Assembly (NCBI GenBank): GCA_028284705.1
Contig: JANQRE010000001.1
Span: 62,001 to 126,000 of the forward strand
Direction of reading: 5' to 3'
DNA from: Paracoccaceae bacterium
Lineage (GTDB): Bacteria > Pseudomonadota > Alphaproteobacteria > Rhodobacterales > Rhodobacteraceae
Length of the DNA: 64,000 nt
Below, piece after piece: positions 26,796 to 37,077 of the stretch (position 1 is its first letter; each line of letters begins with the position of its first letter). The notes under the pieces were generated by a model. That model was not told the origin of the DNA. It worked only from the letters and a program-made list of their open reading frames with translations, and did no database searches. The position numbers and the translations under genes were made by a program.

Positions 26796-27208
26796 CAGGC
26801 TTGCTCCAACTCGACCAGGGTGCCGGTGAAATCCTTGGGGTGCAGAAACAGCACCGGCTTGCCATGGGCGCCGATCTTCGGCTCACCATCGCCCAGAACC
26901 CGCGCGCCCTGGGCTTTCAACTGATCCCGCGCGACCAGAATATCATCCACCTCATAGCAGATGTGATGGATGCCACCGGACGGGTTCTTGTCCAGAAACC
27001 CCTGGATCGGAGAGTTCTCCCCCAGAGGATAAAGCAGCTCGATCTTCGTGTTCGGCAACTCGATGAACACCACAGTCACCCCGTGATCAGGCTCGTCCTG
27101 CGGCGCGCCAACATTTGCCCCCAGAGTATCGCGATATTGCGCGCTGGCCGCGTCCAGATCCGGCACTGCGATGGCCACGTGGTTCAACCGTCCGATCATC
27201 TTTCTCAT
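26795..27208 (-). CDS. mce: Methylmalonyl-CoA epimerase
   Basis: MIGRLNHVAIAVPDLDAASAQYRDTLGA...ELLYPLGENSPIQGFLDKNPSGGIHHICYEVDDI. Confidence 0.94.
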   Translation of the reverse strand: MRKMIGRLNHVAIAVPDLDAASAQYRDTLGANVGAPQDEPDHGVTVVFIELPNTKIELLYPLGENSPIQGFLDKNPSGGIHHICYEVDDILVARDQLKAQGARVLGDGEPKIGAHGKPVLFLHPKDFTGTLVELEQA

Positions 27209-27366
27209 CCTTCGCTGTCAGGCTGGCGCTCTTATGCCCCTGACATAGGGCGGCCACAAGCCGGGCACAGCCGCGCCCCATGGCCGCAGGGCTTTACCTT
27301 TCGTTAGGCAGAATTGACGACACTGAGTCGCGAGACAAGACGACTCACGCTGCTGGAGATCTTGAT

Positions 27367-28104
27367 ATGCCAACGCCACATACCCCGATTGACCTCGGTC
27401 TCGGACCGCTTCCCTTTCAGGCCACCCCGAACCGTCCGCTGCTTGGACTAACGGTCCTCGTCGTGGAAGACAGCCGCTTTGCCTCCGAGGCGATCCGCCT
27501 CCTCTGCATCCGCTCCGGGGCGCGCATCCGCCGCGCGGACAGTCTGCAAGCAGCGCATCGGCACCTGCGGGTCTATCGCCCGTCGGTCGCGATCATCGAT
27601 CTGGGCCTGCCTGACGGTTCCGGCCTCGACCTCATCAAGGCTCTGACCCAGGGAGACGAGACCGGCAGACCCATCATCATCGCCACCAGCGGCGCCGATG
27701 GCGAGGGCCTCGTCGAGGCCGCGCTCACAGCCGGGGCCGACGATTTCCTCGCCAAACCTATCGAGGGCGTCGGCCAGTTTCAGGAGATGATCCTGAAACA
27801 TCTCCCCGAAGAGCTGCGCCCGCGCGGTCTGCGCAGCATCAGCAATGAGGGCGTCGACCCGGATGATTTCGCGCTGGCCGAAGATCTCGCGCATATCGAG
27901 GAACTTCTGACCAAGGACACCAAAACGCTCGGCTATATCACGCCCTTCCTGCAGGGCCTCGCCCGGCTTTCCGGGGATCGGGAGTTGCGGGGCGCGGCGG
28001 ATGTGCTGAACGCGGTGCAAAAATCGGGCGGCGATCTCGATGATGCGATCCGCGATGTGCGCCGGATTATCAAGGCCCGCGTCTCGGTGATGGAGCCGGT
28101 CTAA
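27367..28104 (+). CDS. Response regulator receiver protein
   Basis: LTVLVVEDSRFASEAIRLLC...VAIIDLGLPDGSGLDL...GADDFLAKPI receiver motifs with non-DNA-binding C-terminus. Confidence 0.88.
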   Translation: MPTPHTPIDLGLGPLPFQATPNRPLLGLTVLVVEDSRFASEAIRLLCIRSGARIRRADSLQAAHRHLRVYRPSVAIIDLGLPDGSGLDLIKALTQGDETGRPIIIATSGADGEGLVEAALTAGADDFLAKPIEGVGQFQEMILKHLPEELRPRGLRSISNEGVDPDDFALAEDLAHIEELLTKDTKTLGYITPFLQGLARLSGDRELRGAADVLNAVQKSGGDLDDAIRDVRRIIKARVSVMEPV

Positions 28105-28832
28105 AGCGCCGGATCGGACCCCGGGCGCACCAGACGCGTCAAATCCGACAGGCGTTCGATCTGACGGCCTTCGGCGTCGAAATTCTCCGGCCTGAGCCAG
28201 GCCTCAAACGCTTCTTTCAACGCCGGCCATTCGGCATCGATCACAGCAAACCACGCGGTGTCGCGATTGCGACCCTTATAGACAGTGGCTTGCCGAAACA
28301 CGCCCTCATAGCTCAGCCCCAGCCGTTGCGCGGCGCGGCGTGACCCCAAATTCAATGCATCGCATTTCCACTCAAACCGCCGGTAGCCTGCATCAAAGGC
28401 CCAGCCCATCATCAGATAGAGCGCCTCGGTCGCCACCCGCGTGCCCTGCAACTCTTTCGCCAGGTTGATATGCCCCACTTCGATGGAGCCACTCTCCGGC
28501 GCGATCCGCAGATAACTCGCGACACCACCGAAATGCCCGGTGCCGCGGTCCTTGATCGCATAAAACCGCGGATCGTCGCCGCTGGTGATATCCCGCACCC
28601 AGCGGTGATAACTCGCCGCGGAGGTGAAGGGCCCATAAGGCAGATAATCCCAAATCGCATCATCGGCACTGTTGGCACAGTGGAGATCCGCCGCATGGGC
28701 ATCGGCATTCAAAAGCTCAAGCCGCGCATACCGCCCATCGAGAGCCGCAAAGCTGGGCCGCTCCGGCGGCGCCCATCCCGGCACCGGCACCCCAAAGGTT
28801 TTCTCATCACTCATCACATCAAACCCGGCCAA
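28101..28832 (-). CDS. GNAT N-acetyltransferase (RimJ/RimL-like)
   Basis: EVGHINLAKELQGTRVATEALYLMMGWAFDAGYRRFEWKCDALNLGSRRAAQRLGLSYEGVFRQ. Confidence 0.9.
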   Translation of the reverse strand: MAGFDVMSDEKTFGVPVPGWAPPERPSFAALDGRYARLELLNADAHAADLHCANSADDAIWDYLPYGPFTSAASYHRWVRDITSGDDPRFYAIKDRGTGHFGGVASYLRIAPESGSIEVGHINLAKELQGTRVATEALYLMMGWAFDAGYRRFEWKCDALNLGSRRAAQRLGLSYEGVFRQATVYKGRNRDTAWFAVIDAEWPALKEAFEAWLRPENFDAEGRQIERLSDLTRLVRPGSDPAL

Positions 28833-28900
28833 CTGCTCACGCGCTTTTCGCCAAAGAACAGAGAATTGCCGCGATTGTCGACTAAAATTGGCCCGAAAAG

Positions 28901-28917
28901 ACCCGGTCGATACCGGG
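28901..28917 (+). terminator. Stable hairpin ACCCGGT-CGAT-ACCGGGT (TT after)
   Basis: Perfect 7-bp stem with 4-nt loop; may be a regulatory hairpin rather than a terminator. Confidence 0.4.
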
Positions 28918-29002
28918 TTTGTGGCGCATTCCTGCCTTGTTTCACCGCGATATTGACCTCAACGCGGGCCACTGGCTTGCCACGTAACGATGACATGAGG
29001 AG

Positions 29003-29197
29003 ATGACAATGCTGAACGCGATCAAGACTTTTGCCAAGTCCGAAGACGGTGCCTCCGTGGTCGATATGACCATGTTGATGGCCGCTCTGACCGGTCTGGC
29101 GCTTGCTGTGACCACGCAAGTCGCGGGTGGTCTGGAAGACCTGTCCGGCGATGTCGAGGCGACCGTCGCCGCGCAGGACGCAGGCGCCGCCTGGTAA
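29003..29197 (+). CDS. Small Flp-pilin-like protein (64 aa)
   Basis: MLNAIKTFAKSEDGASVVDMTMLMAALTGLALAVTTQVAGGLEDL...: short basic N-terminus, G|ASVVDM cleavage-like site, single hydrophobic helix; RBS GAGGAG. Confidence 0.65.
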   Translation: MTMLNAIKTFAKSEDGASVVDMTMLMAALTGLALAVTTQVAGGLEDLSGDVEATVAAQDAGAAW

Positions 29198-29204
29198 GCC
29201 TGCC

Positions 29205-30431
29205 TCAGGCCAGCAGTCCGGGGTCACGCCCCAGATCAAGGCCCGGGAAGACACGGGTTTGCAAACTGGCCGCATCGCTGCCGAAGAGCCCCGCCATCAA
29301 CCAGGCGGGATACGCTCTGACATCTCCCGTCGGCATCAGATCGCGCCGCCCGTAAAGCGCCGCTTCGTCTAGTCCGGGCCATTTGCCAAAGACCTGACCG
29401 CCACGAATGGCCCCACCGGCCATCACCATCGCGCCCGCTGTACCATGATCGGTGCCGCGGGTTCCGTTTTCCCGCGCCGTGCGCCCAAACTCCGTCACCG
29501 CCACAATCGCTGTGCGATCCCAATGCGGGCCCAGATGCCCTTTCAGCGTCAGGATCGCTTGCGAAAGCCCGTCCAAAGCCCGCCGAATGCCACGCTCCTG
29601 CCCACGATGCGTGTCCCATCCGCCGATGGAAAACGCTGCGATCCGGGCATCTTCCGCCAGCCGGCGACCAGCGAAATCCGCCAGAACCGCCGCCTGTCCA
29701 GCCTGCTGCTGCGCGCGAATAAGTTCGCGCATCTCGTCTTTCGAGAGGCCAAAGCTGTCGCCACTGGCCACGCCGAGGCTTTCGGCGATCTCAATCGCCT
29801 CGACGCTGGTGTCCCGAAACAGGGGATCATCATGGTAAATCTGATCCAGCAGCAGTCGCGCCTGCGGCGACATGTCGAGCCGCGCATCGGGCGACCAGGA
29901 GTTGACCGGCGCAGGCCCTGAGACGATCTTCATCTCTTCGCGACCCACCGCAAAAGCGGTCTCCGAACTCGCGTTCGGCATGATCTGTAAAAGCCGGTTC
30001 AGCCAGCCGTCGCGCACCGACGAAATCGGCACATCCATGCCAGTCCCTGCCTCCAGCATATCCTGCCCGTCAAAATGCGAGCGCTTGTCGCGATAGGGGG
30101 TGGAAACGGCTTGGGCAAAGCCCAGATGCCCATCGCGCCACAGCCCTTGTAGTGGTGCAAGTGCCGGGTGCATCCCGTAAAACCCATCGAGATCGAAGCT
30201 CTCATCGCGCGCACGGGAGGCCAGCCTCGGACGGTATTGCCCAAGCATCGGATCGCCCAAAGGCCGCACCACGTCGAGCCCATCCATCGCGCCGCGCAGG
30301 ATGATCACCACCAGCCGGTTCTCGCCCGGGGCAGCGGCCAGCGTAACAGGTGTGATCAGCGGGCTCGCAGCCAGCGAACAGCCCAGCGCCGAGGCGCCGC
30401 GCAGGAAGTTGCGTCTGCTCAGATCACCCAT
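29205..30431 (-). CDS. DUF1501 family Tat-exported protein
   Basis: SRRNFLRGASALGCSLAASPL Tat signal; VVIILRGAMDGLDVVRPLGDP; FSIGGWDTHRGQ; VTEFGRTARENGTRGTDHGT. Confidence 0.92.
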   Translation of the reverse strand: MGDLSRRNFLRGASALGCSLAASPLITPVTLAAAPGENRLVVIILRGAMDGLDVVRPLGDPMLGQYRPRLASRARDESFDLDGFYGMHPALAPLQGLWRDGHLGFAQAVSTPYRDKRSHFDGQDMLEAGTGMDVPISSVRDGWLNRLLQIMPNASSETAFAVGREEMKIVSGPAPVNSWSPDARLDMSPQARLLLDQIYHDDPLFRDTSVEAIEIAESLGVASGDSFGLSKDEMRELIRAQQQAGQAAVLADFAGRRLAEDARIAAFSIGGWDTHRGQERGIRRALDGLSQAILTLKGHLGPHWDRTAIVAVTEFGRTARENGTRGTDHGTAGAMVMAGGAIRGGQVFGKWPGLDEAALYGRRDLMPTGDVRAYPAWLMAGLFGSDAASLQTRVFPGLDLGRDPGLLA

Positions 30432-30434
30432 TCC

Positions 30435-31814
30435 TCACCTCCTCTGGAACGCTGGCGAGGCGAGGACCAATCCGATCCCCTCCCGCCGCGTCTCCGCTGA
30501 TTTCGCTGCGAAAGCGAGACGTTCATCCGCCAATTCGCCCAATGCCGTGTCGAGAAATGTGCGCGGATCGGGCAGGCCGCGGAACACCACCGACGGTGCT
30601 GACATCGCCCATTGCAACCGCGCCGCGAGGCCTTGCGGCGTGATCCAGGCTTCCGCCTCTTCCGGCCAGCCATCCGGGCCACCCGGGCGCAACCAGGGCT
30701 GGCCCATCGCCGCCAAAGGTCCGCCCAGATAAGCGGTCAGCTTGCGGCGATTGTAGCGCTCAAACACCGCGGGCGGAGCCGCCAGCGCGCGCATCGTCGA
30801 GGTCATGAAATCGATCGGCTGCTTCACTTTCGCCCCGAAGGACGCCCAGCTTGCCGGGTGCTCCAGCATCGCCCGATAGACCTCCGCCAGATCGCCATCG
30901 GTTGCTAGAAACCGGTCCCGCATCGCAGCAACAAGCGCCGGATCGGGGTCATCCGCCACAAAATGGGTCGCCAGTTTCTGGGCAATATGCGCCGCTGTCG
31001 CCTCATGGGTCGCGAGGAATTTCAGGGCGGCGTGAATGTCGCCGATATTCGGCCCGCCGCCGCCGAAAGAGCGTCCCAACACCGTCTCCGCCCCCGGCTC
31101 GACAATGCGCGGGCGGAAGGTAAACCCGTTTTTCAGATTGGCCGACAACCCGGTCAGAAGCTCCGCCATCTGCCGCACATCGGTCTGGCTATAGGCCGCG
31201 CCCACGCCCACGGTGTGCAGCTCCAACAGCTCCCGCGCGAGGTTTTCGTTCAGACCCCGCTTGCCGCCGCGCCCGAACTGCGAGTTCGGCCCGATGGAGG
31301 AGGTCTGATCGAGGTAATTCAGCATCATCGGATGGGTGACCACGGCGACCAGCATGTCTTCAAACCGCCCCGCCACATGCGGTCGGATCGCCTCTTCGAC
31401 ATAATGCGGCACCGCAAAGCGGGTCAGCGCATCCTTGCCCACCACGGTGAAATGATCCGCCCAGAACCGCGCCAGCCGTTCGCGAAACCCGTCCTGAGTG
31501 GTGATCGAGCGGCCCAGACCGGCGGCAAAGCTCTTCAACAACTCGCGATTATATTCCCCGCGCGCCTTGCGAAAGATGTCCTGAAGCTTCTCCGCATCCG
31601 GCCCATCGCGCCCGCGCCGGTAGTTCCGGCGCAGCTCGGCGACCTCCTGCATTTTCGAGCGCAAACTGTCGAATTTAGGGATCGGGAACGCCGCTGCCGC
31701 GCGATCCGGGCCCCGCAATCCGGCCATGACCGCTTCAACAGAGGTCGGCGGCGCCACATCCGGCGACAACCCTTCCCCGAACCGTATCGCGGCAATGTCA
31801 GGTCGAAAGCTCAT
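30435..31814 (-). CDS. DUF1800 family protein
   Basis: RFGEGLSPDVAPP...RLARFWADHFTVVGKDALTRF...NENLARELLELHTVGVGAAYSQTDVRQMAELLTG. Confidence 0.92.
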   Translation of the reverse strand: MSFRPDIAAIRFGEGLSPDVAPPTSVEAVMAGLRGPDRAAAAFPIPKFDSLRSKMQEVAELRRNYRRGRDGPDAEKLQDIFRKARGEYNRELLKSFAAGLGRSITTQDGFRERLARFWADHFTVVGKDALTRFAVPHYVEEAIRPHVAGRFEDMLVAVVTHPMMLNYLDQTSSIGPNSQFGRGGKRGLNENLARELLELHTVGVGAAYSQTDVRQMAELLTGLSANLKNGFTFRPRIVEPGAETVLGRSFGGGGPNIGDIHAALKFLATHEATAAHIAQKLATHFVADDPDPALVAAMRDRFLATDGDLAEVYRAMLEHPASWASFGAKVKQPIDFMTSTMRALAAPPAVFERYNRRKLTAYLGGPLAAMGQPWLRPGGPDGWPEEAEAWITPQGLAARLQWAMSAPSVVFRGLPDPRTFLDTALGELADERLAFAAKSAETRREGIGLVLASPAFQRR

Positions 31815-31935
31815 GATCTCTCACACGTGTCACCAAAGGATTTCCGTCGCGCGCCATGAGACTATCGCAATTTGGTAAAAATTTCAGCCCATTCCGGGGC
31901 GCTCAGCGGCGGTTCGCCACCGGGATTTGAGACCC

Positions 31936-32439
31936 TCAGAACCGGAACCCATGCGGATAGTCGTGCAGCGCGTCAAAATCCGCTTTGCCGATCTCGATCC
32001 CGCCTTGCCGGAGCAGCGCAAATCCCATCGTCAGGTGGAACAGGAAATTTGGCATACCGAACAGATGCAGAAACTCCTCGCCCTTCTGCTCCAGCTCGGC
32101 AAACCCGGCGCGGTGCTTGATGATCCGATCCCGCGCATCGTCAAAATCCGCGCGCTGAAGATCGCTCAGTTTCTCCCGCGCAAACCTGATCCGCGCCACC
32201 AACCCGTCGTGATCACGCCCGAGGTCGGGGAAGTCCGGCTCCGCTTTTCCCGCCAACGGATAGGCCACCCGCAGCGTAAACCCGGCCGCTGTGACGAACT
32301 GTTCTGCCGCGGTGAACATGTCCGGCACCAGCCGCGCTTCCAAAAGCTCCGGCTGATGGCGCGATTTCCTCACCAGCGCGTCGGCCCGGTCGAGATAGTG
32401 CAGAAACACCGGCACACTTGCGTCATAAAGCGACGCCAT
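31936..32439 (-). CDS. DUF1993 family protein
   Basis: SLYDASVPVFLHYLDRADALV...FLHLFGMPNFLFHLTMGFALLRQGGIEIGKADF. Confidence 0.88.
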   Translation of the reverse strand: MASLYDASVPVFLHYLDRADALVRKSRHQPELLEARLVPDMFTAAEQFVTAAGFTLRVAYPLAGKAEPDFPDLGRDHDGLVARIRFAREKLSDLQRADFDDARDRIIKHRAGFAELEQKGEEFLHLFGMPNFLFHLTMGFALLRQGGIEIGKADFDALHDYPHGFRF

Positions 32440-32443
32440 GGCG

Positions 32444-34318
32444 CTACTCCTGCGGGATGACGCGCAGACCCAGCTCCATCAACTGATCGGAGGTCGGATC
32501 GCTCGGCGCGTTCATCATCAGATCTTCGGCCCGCTGGTTCATCGGGAACAGGATCACTTCGCGGATATTCGCGGTATCGGCCAGCAGCATCACGATCCGG
32601 TCGATCCCCGCGGCACATCCCCCATGCGGCGGCGCGCCAAACTTGAACGCGTTGACCATGCCACCAAAGCGCGCGCGCACTTCCTCTTCGCCATAACCGG
32701 CCAATTCAAATGCCTTGAACATGATCTCCGGCTTGTGGTTCCGGATCGCGCCCGAGACCAGCTCATAGCCGTTGCACGCCAGGTCATATTGATAGCCCAG
32801 CACGTCGAGCGGATCGCCGTCCAGCGCGTCCATGCCCCCTTGCGGCATCGAGAACGGGTTATGCCCGAAATCGACGCGCCCCGTCGCATCATCCTTCTCG
32901 TAAATCGGGAAATCGACGATCCAGGCAAAGGCGAAGCGGTCGGTCTCGGTCAGCCCCAGCTCGTTGCCGATCTCGACCCGTGCCTTGCCTGCGACGCCTT
33001 CGAAATGCGCTGGCTTGCCACCCAGGAAGAACGCCGCATCCCCGACGCCCAGTCCCAGTTGCTGCCGAATAGCTTCCGTGCGTTCCGGCCCGATATTCTT
33101 GGCCAAGGGTCCGGCGGCTTCCACCTTCGTTTGCCCCCGCTCTTTCCAGAGTTCGACCTGAGCCTCAACCACTTCTCTTGTGTTATCGTGGTCGCCAAAC
33201 ATTGGATCACCCGGGAGAACCTCTCCGCCCGACACTTCTCGCCAGAAGATGTAGCCCATCCCGGGCAGCCCTTCTTTCTGCGCAAAGGCATTCATCCGGT
33301 CACAGAATTTCCGCGACCCACCGCCCGGCGCCGGAATGGCGCGGATTTCCGTGCCCTCTTGCTCCAAAATCTTGGCGAAGATCGCAAAGCCCGACCCGGC
33401 AAAATGCTCCGAGACCACTTGCATCTTGATCGGGTTGCGCAGGTCCGGCTTGTCGGTGCCATACCAGAGCGCGGCGTCGGCATAGGAGATTTGTGGCCAC
33501 TCCCGATCGACCTTGCGACCGCCGCCGAACTCCTCGAACACGCCCGTCAGAACCGGCTGGATCGCGTCAAACACGTCCTGCTGCTCGACGAAACTCATCT
33601 CCATGTCCAACTGATAGAAATCCGTCGGTGAGCGGTCCGCCCGCGGGTCCTCATCCCGGAAACACGGCGCGATCTGGAAGTATTTGTCGAAGCCCGACAC
33701 CATCAGAAGCTGTTTGAACTGCTGCGGGGCTTGCGGCAGCGCATAGAACTTGCCCGGATGCAGGCGGCTCGGCACCAGAAAGTCCCGCGCACCCTCAGGG
33801 CTCGAGGCCGTGATGATCGGCGTCTGATACTCGCGGAACCCAGAGTCCCACATGCGACGACGCATCGAGGCCACCACATCCGAGCGCAGGGTCATGTTCT
33901 TCTGCATCGCCTCGCGCCGCAGATCGAGAAAGCGATACCGCAGGCGCGTTTCTTCGGGGTATTCCTGATCGCCAAAGACCATTAGCGGCAGTTCATCCGC
34001 CGCGCCCAGCACTTCCATGTCGCGGATGAAAATCTCCACCTCTCCGGTCGGGATTTTCGGGTTCACGAGGGCTTCGTCCCGCGCTTTCACCTCGCCATCG
34101 ATCCGGATGCACCATTCGGAGCGCACCTTCTCCACCTCACCAAAGACCGGCGAGTCCGGATCGGCCAGAACCTGCGTCATGCCATAGTGATCCCGCAGGT
34201 CGATGAACAGCACGCCCCCGTGGTCACGCACGCGGTGCACCCAGCCAGCCAGACGGACGGTTTCGCCGACATTCGATTTGTTCAGATCAGCACAGGTATG
34301 GCTGCGAAAAGCATGCAT
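32444..34318 (-). CDS. aspS: Aspartyl-tRNA synthetase
   Basis: [66 protein letters not shown]; class II motifs. Confidence 0.97.
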   Translation of the reverse strand: MHAFRSHTCADLNKSNVGETVRLAGWVHRVRDHGGVLFIDLRDHYGMTQVLADPDSPVFGEVEKVRSEWCIRIDGEVKARDEALVNPKIPTGEVEIFIRDMEVLGAADELPLMVFGDQEYPEETRLRYRFLDLRREAMQKNMTLRSDVVASMRRRMWDSGFREYQTPIITASSPEGARDFLVPSRLHPGKFYALPQAPQQFKQLLMVSGFDKYFQIAPCFRDEDPRADRSPTDFYQLDMEMSFVEQQDVFDAIQPVLTGVFEEFGGGRKVDREWPQISYADAALWYGTDKPDLRNPIKMQVVSEHFAGSGFAIFAKILEQEGTEIRAIPAPGGGSRKFCDRMNAFAQKEGLPGMGYIFWREVSGGEVLPGDPMFGDHDNTREVVEAQVELWKERGQTKVEAAGPLAKNIGPERTEAIRQQLGLGVGDAAFFLGGKPAHFEGVAGKARVEIGNELGLTETDRFAFAWIVDFPIYEKDDATGRVDFGHNPFSMPQGGMDALDGDPLDVLGYQYDLACNGYELVSGAIRNHKPEIMFKAFELAGYGEEEVRARFGGMVNAFKFGAPPHGGCAAGIDRIVMLLADTANIREVILFPMNQRAEDLMMNAPSDPTSDQLMELGLRVIPQE

Positions 34319-34469
34319 TTCAGGGGTCTTTCGAAAGAAAAGAAACGTCGCGCTGATACACATGCGCGAACACGGAAAGTCAAGCGTCGGTGAGGTTGAC
34401 AGTCCAGAAATGGACACCACGTTAACTTTTTAGCAAAATGGGTTCCGAAATCCTGCTGGGGTAGAGTTT

Positions 34470-35669
34470 TTGACGATTTGGATGCGTCTACTTGACCGGG
34501 TTTTTCGCAGCTTCTTCCTGCAGGGGCGGCTGGATGTTACGTGGCCCGATGGAACCACCTCCCGCTATGGGGATGGGGTCGGCCCGCATGTTGCGACAAC
34601 GCTGCATAGCGACGACCTGCCTTACGCGATGCTGCGAAACACCGACCTGGCCGTCGGGGAGGGGTTCGTCTCGGGCGATCTGGAGATCGAGAATGATGAT
34701 CTCGACACGTTCTTCGAACTGGTCCTGACCAATCGCGAGGCCGGAAACAGCCTGTTCATGCGCACAACCCGGCATCTGCGGCATGTCTGGCGCAACCTGA
34801 TGCTGCGCAACCCGATCGGTCAGGCGCAGCAGAATGTCGCCCATCACTATGATCTGTCGGCGGAGCTTTATGACCTCTTCCTCGATCCAGACCGGCAGTA
34901 TTCCTGCGCCTATTTTGCCAAGCCGGACATGACACTGGCCGACGCGCAGCTCGCCAAAAAGCGTCATATCGCCAAGAAATTACTGCTTGAGCCAGAGATG
35001 CGCTTGCTCGATATCGGCTGCGGCTGGGGTGGGATGGCGCTGACCTTGGCCGAGGAATTCGGTGTCCACGTCACCGGCGTCACGCTCTCGAAAGAACAGC
35101 ACGCCATGGCCCGCGACCGGGTCGAAGAGGCCGGTCTCACCCACAAGATCGACATCCGCCTTCAGGATTACCGCGAGGTCGAGGGCACATTTGACCGCGT
35201 CGTCTCCGTCGGCATGTTCGAACATGTGGGTCCACGCAATTACGGCGAGTATTTTTCCCAGCTGAACCGTTTGATGGGCCCCGAAGGCGTCGCACTCATC
35301 CACACCATCGCAGGCACCGGTCCGCCTCGCGTCACCAGCCCCTGGATCACCAAATATATTTTTCCCGGTGGGCACATCCCGGCACTTTCCGAGGTTGCGC
35401 ATCATATCGAGCGTCACGAGTATCAGCTCACCGATCTGGAGGTTTGGCATCTGCATTACGCAGAAACGCTGAAACACTGGCATGACCGCTTCATGGCCAA
35501 TGCCGATAAGGCCGAAGAGCTCTATGATGCCCGCTTCGTGCGGATGTGGCGCTACTATCTCAAAGCGGCCGAGATGACCTTCCGTTATGGCCGCCAGGTC
35601 GTCTTCCAGATGCAGTTCGCGAAGGGACACGGCGAAGTTCCGCTCACCCGCGACTACGTTTACACCTAA
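34470..35669 (+). CDS. Cyclopropane-fatty-acyl-phospholipid synthase family (copy 1)
   Basis: VAHHYDLSAELYDLFLDPDRQYSCAYF, LLDIGCGWGGMALTLAEEFGVHVTGVTLSKEQ. Confidence 0.93.
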   Translation: MTIWMRLLDRVFRSFFLQGRLDVTWPDGTTSRYGDGVGPHVATTLHSDDLPYAMLRNTDLAVGEGFVSGDLEIENDDLDTFFELVLTNREAGNSLFMRTTRHLRHVWRNLMLRNPIGQAQQNVAHHYDLSAELYDLFLDPDRQYSCAYFAKPDMTLADAQLAKKRHIAKKLLLEPEMRLLDIGCGWGGMALTLAEEFGVHVTGVTLSKEQHAMARDRVEEAGLTHKIDIRLQDYREVEGTFDRVVSVGMFEHVGPRNYGEYFSQLNRLMGPEGVALIHTIAGTGPPRVTSPWITKYIFPGGHIPALSEVAHHIERHEYQLTDLEVWHLHYAETLKHWHDRFMANADKAEELYDARFVRMWRYYLKAAEMTFRYGRQVVFQMQFAKGHGEVPLTRDYVYT

Positions 35670-35787
35670 AAGCTTGACGCGCGCTAAGGTAAGGAATCCC
35701 TAACCTTTGCCTTTACCCCAACGGGAATTAGTGTCACGTGCCGCTATATGGGTGGGGGCCGTAGCTGCGACTGGGAACGGAACGACT

Positions 35788-37077
35788 GTGAAAATTTGGG
35801 AAACCGTGCTTGAGCGCCTGCTGGCCACGCTCATCAAGACAGGACAAATGACGGTCACGATGCCATCGGGCAAAACCGTCTCCATCGGACAAGGCGACCC
35901 TCAGGTTACGCTCACCATCCACGACCCGACCCTGCCCCGCAAACTGATCCTCAACCCCGAAATGGCCATGGGCGAAGGCTATATGGATGGTGGCTACACC
36001 GTCGAAGGCGACGACATCCGGGGCGTCCTGACCCTTGCCGTGCGCAACTTTTCCGCCGGTCACCTGCCGCGGTCGCAGAGAATTGCCCGCGCTCTGCGGA
36101 TTGCGAAACGCAAATGGGATCAGTGGATCCCGAAAACCATCGCCCAAAGGAACGCGGTGCATCACTACGACATCTCCACGCCCTTCTACTACCTCTTCCT
36201 CGACGAGGACCGCCAATATACCTGCGCCTATTTCCGCGATCCCGGCATGACGCTGGAAGAGGCGCAAGCCGCCAAAAAGAAGCACCTCGCCGGGAAACTC
36301 CTGCTGAAACCCGGCATGCGTGTGCTTGATATCGGCTCCGGCTGGGGCGGTCTGGCGATCACTCTGGCGCAGGACTATGGCGTGCATGTCACCGGCGTCA
36401 CGCTCTCGAAAGAACAACTCGACGCCGCCCGCGCGCGCGCGAAAGAGGCTGGCATCGCAGACAAGGTCGAATTCCGCCTGCAGGATTACCGCGATGTGAC
36501 GGAAAAATTCGACCGCATCGTCTCCGTCGGCATGTTAGAGCATGTCGGCCAGCCGCAATACGCCACCTATTTCCGCAAGATCGAGGAAAACCTCGCCGAG
36601 GACGGCATCGCAATGGTGCATTTCATCGGTCGCACCTCGCCGCCGGGAAATCTCAGTCCCTGGTTCCAAAAGTACATTTTCCCAGGCGGCTACACGCCCG
36701 CGCTGTCCGAAGTTCTGCGCGAGGTCGAAAAGACCACGCTGGAGCAAGCCGATATCGAGGTCTGGCGCACCCATTACGACCGCACGCTCTGGGAATGGCT
36801 GCAACGCTTCGAGGCCAAGCTACCGGAAGTCCGCGCCATGGGCTATGACGAGCGCTTCATCCGCATGTGGCGCTACTACCTGATCGCCTCGGAACTGTCG
36901 CTGTCCGACATGCCCCACGTGCTCTACCACGTACAGCTCCACAAACATCAAACTACGGTCCCGATCACCCGGGACTACCTGTATGTCGATGGCGCCTCTG
37001 AACCACATTCGAGCTTCCCCGGAGGTGCCGCGCCGGAGTATGTGGAGGAGGAGAAACCTCTGAAAGCGGCCGAGTAG
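35788..37077 (+). CDS. Cyclopropane-fatty-acyl-phospholipid synthase family (copy 2)
   Basis: AVHHYDISTPFYYLFLDEDRQYTCAYFRDPGMTLEEAQAAKKKHLAGKLLLKPGMRVLDIGSGWGGLAI; GTG 35788 start preferred. Confidence 0.92.
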   Translation: MKIWETVLERLLATLIKTGQMTVTMPSGKTVSIGQGDPQVTLTIHDPTLPRKLILNPEMAMGEGYMDGGYTVEGDDIRGVLTLAVRNFSAGHLPRSQRIARALRIAKRKWDQWIPKTIAQRNAVHHYDISTPFYYLFLDEDRQYTCAYFRDPGMTLEEAQAAKKKHLAGKLLLKPGMRVLDIGSGWGGLAITLAQDYGVHVTGVTLSKEQLDAARARAKEAGIADKVEFRLQDYRDVTEKFDRIVSVGMLEHVGQPQYATYFRKIEENLAEDGIAMVHFIGRTSPPGNLSPWFQKYIFPGGYTPALSEVLREVEKTTLEQADIEVWRTHYDRTLWEWLQRFEAKLPEVRAMGYDERFIRMWRYYLIASELSLSDMPHVLYHVQLHKHQTTVPITRDYLYVDGASEPHSSFPGGAAPEYVEEEKPLKAAE

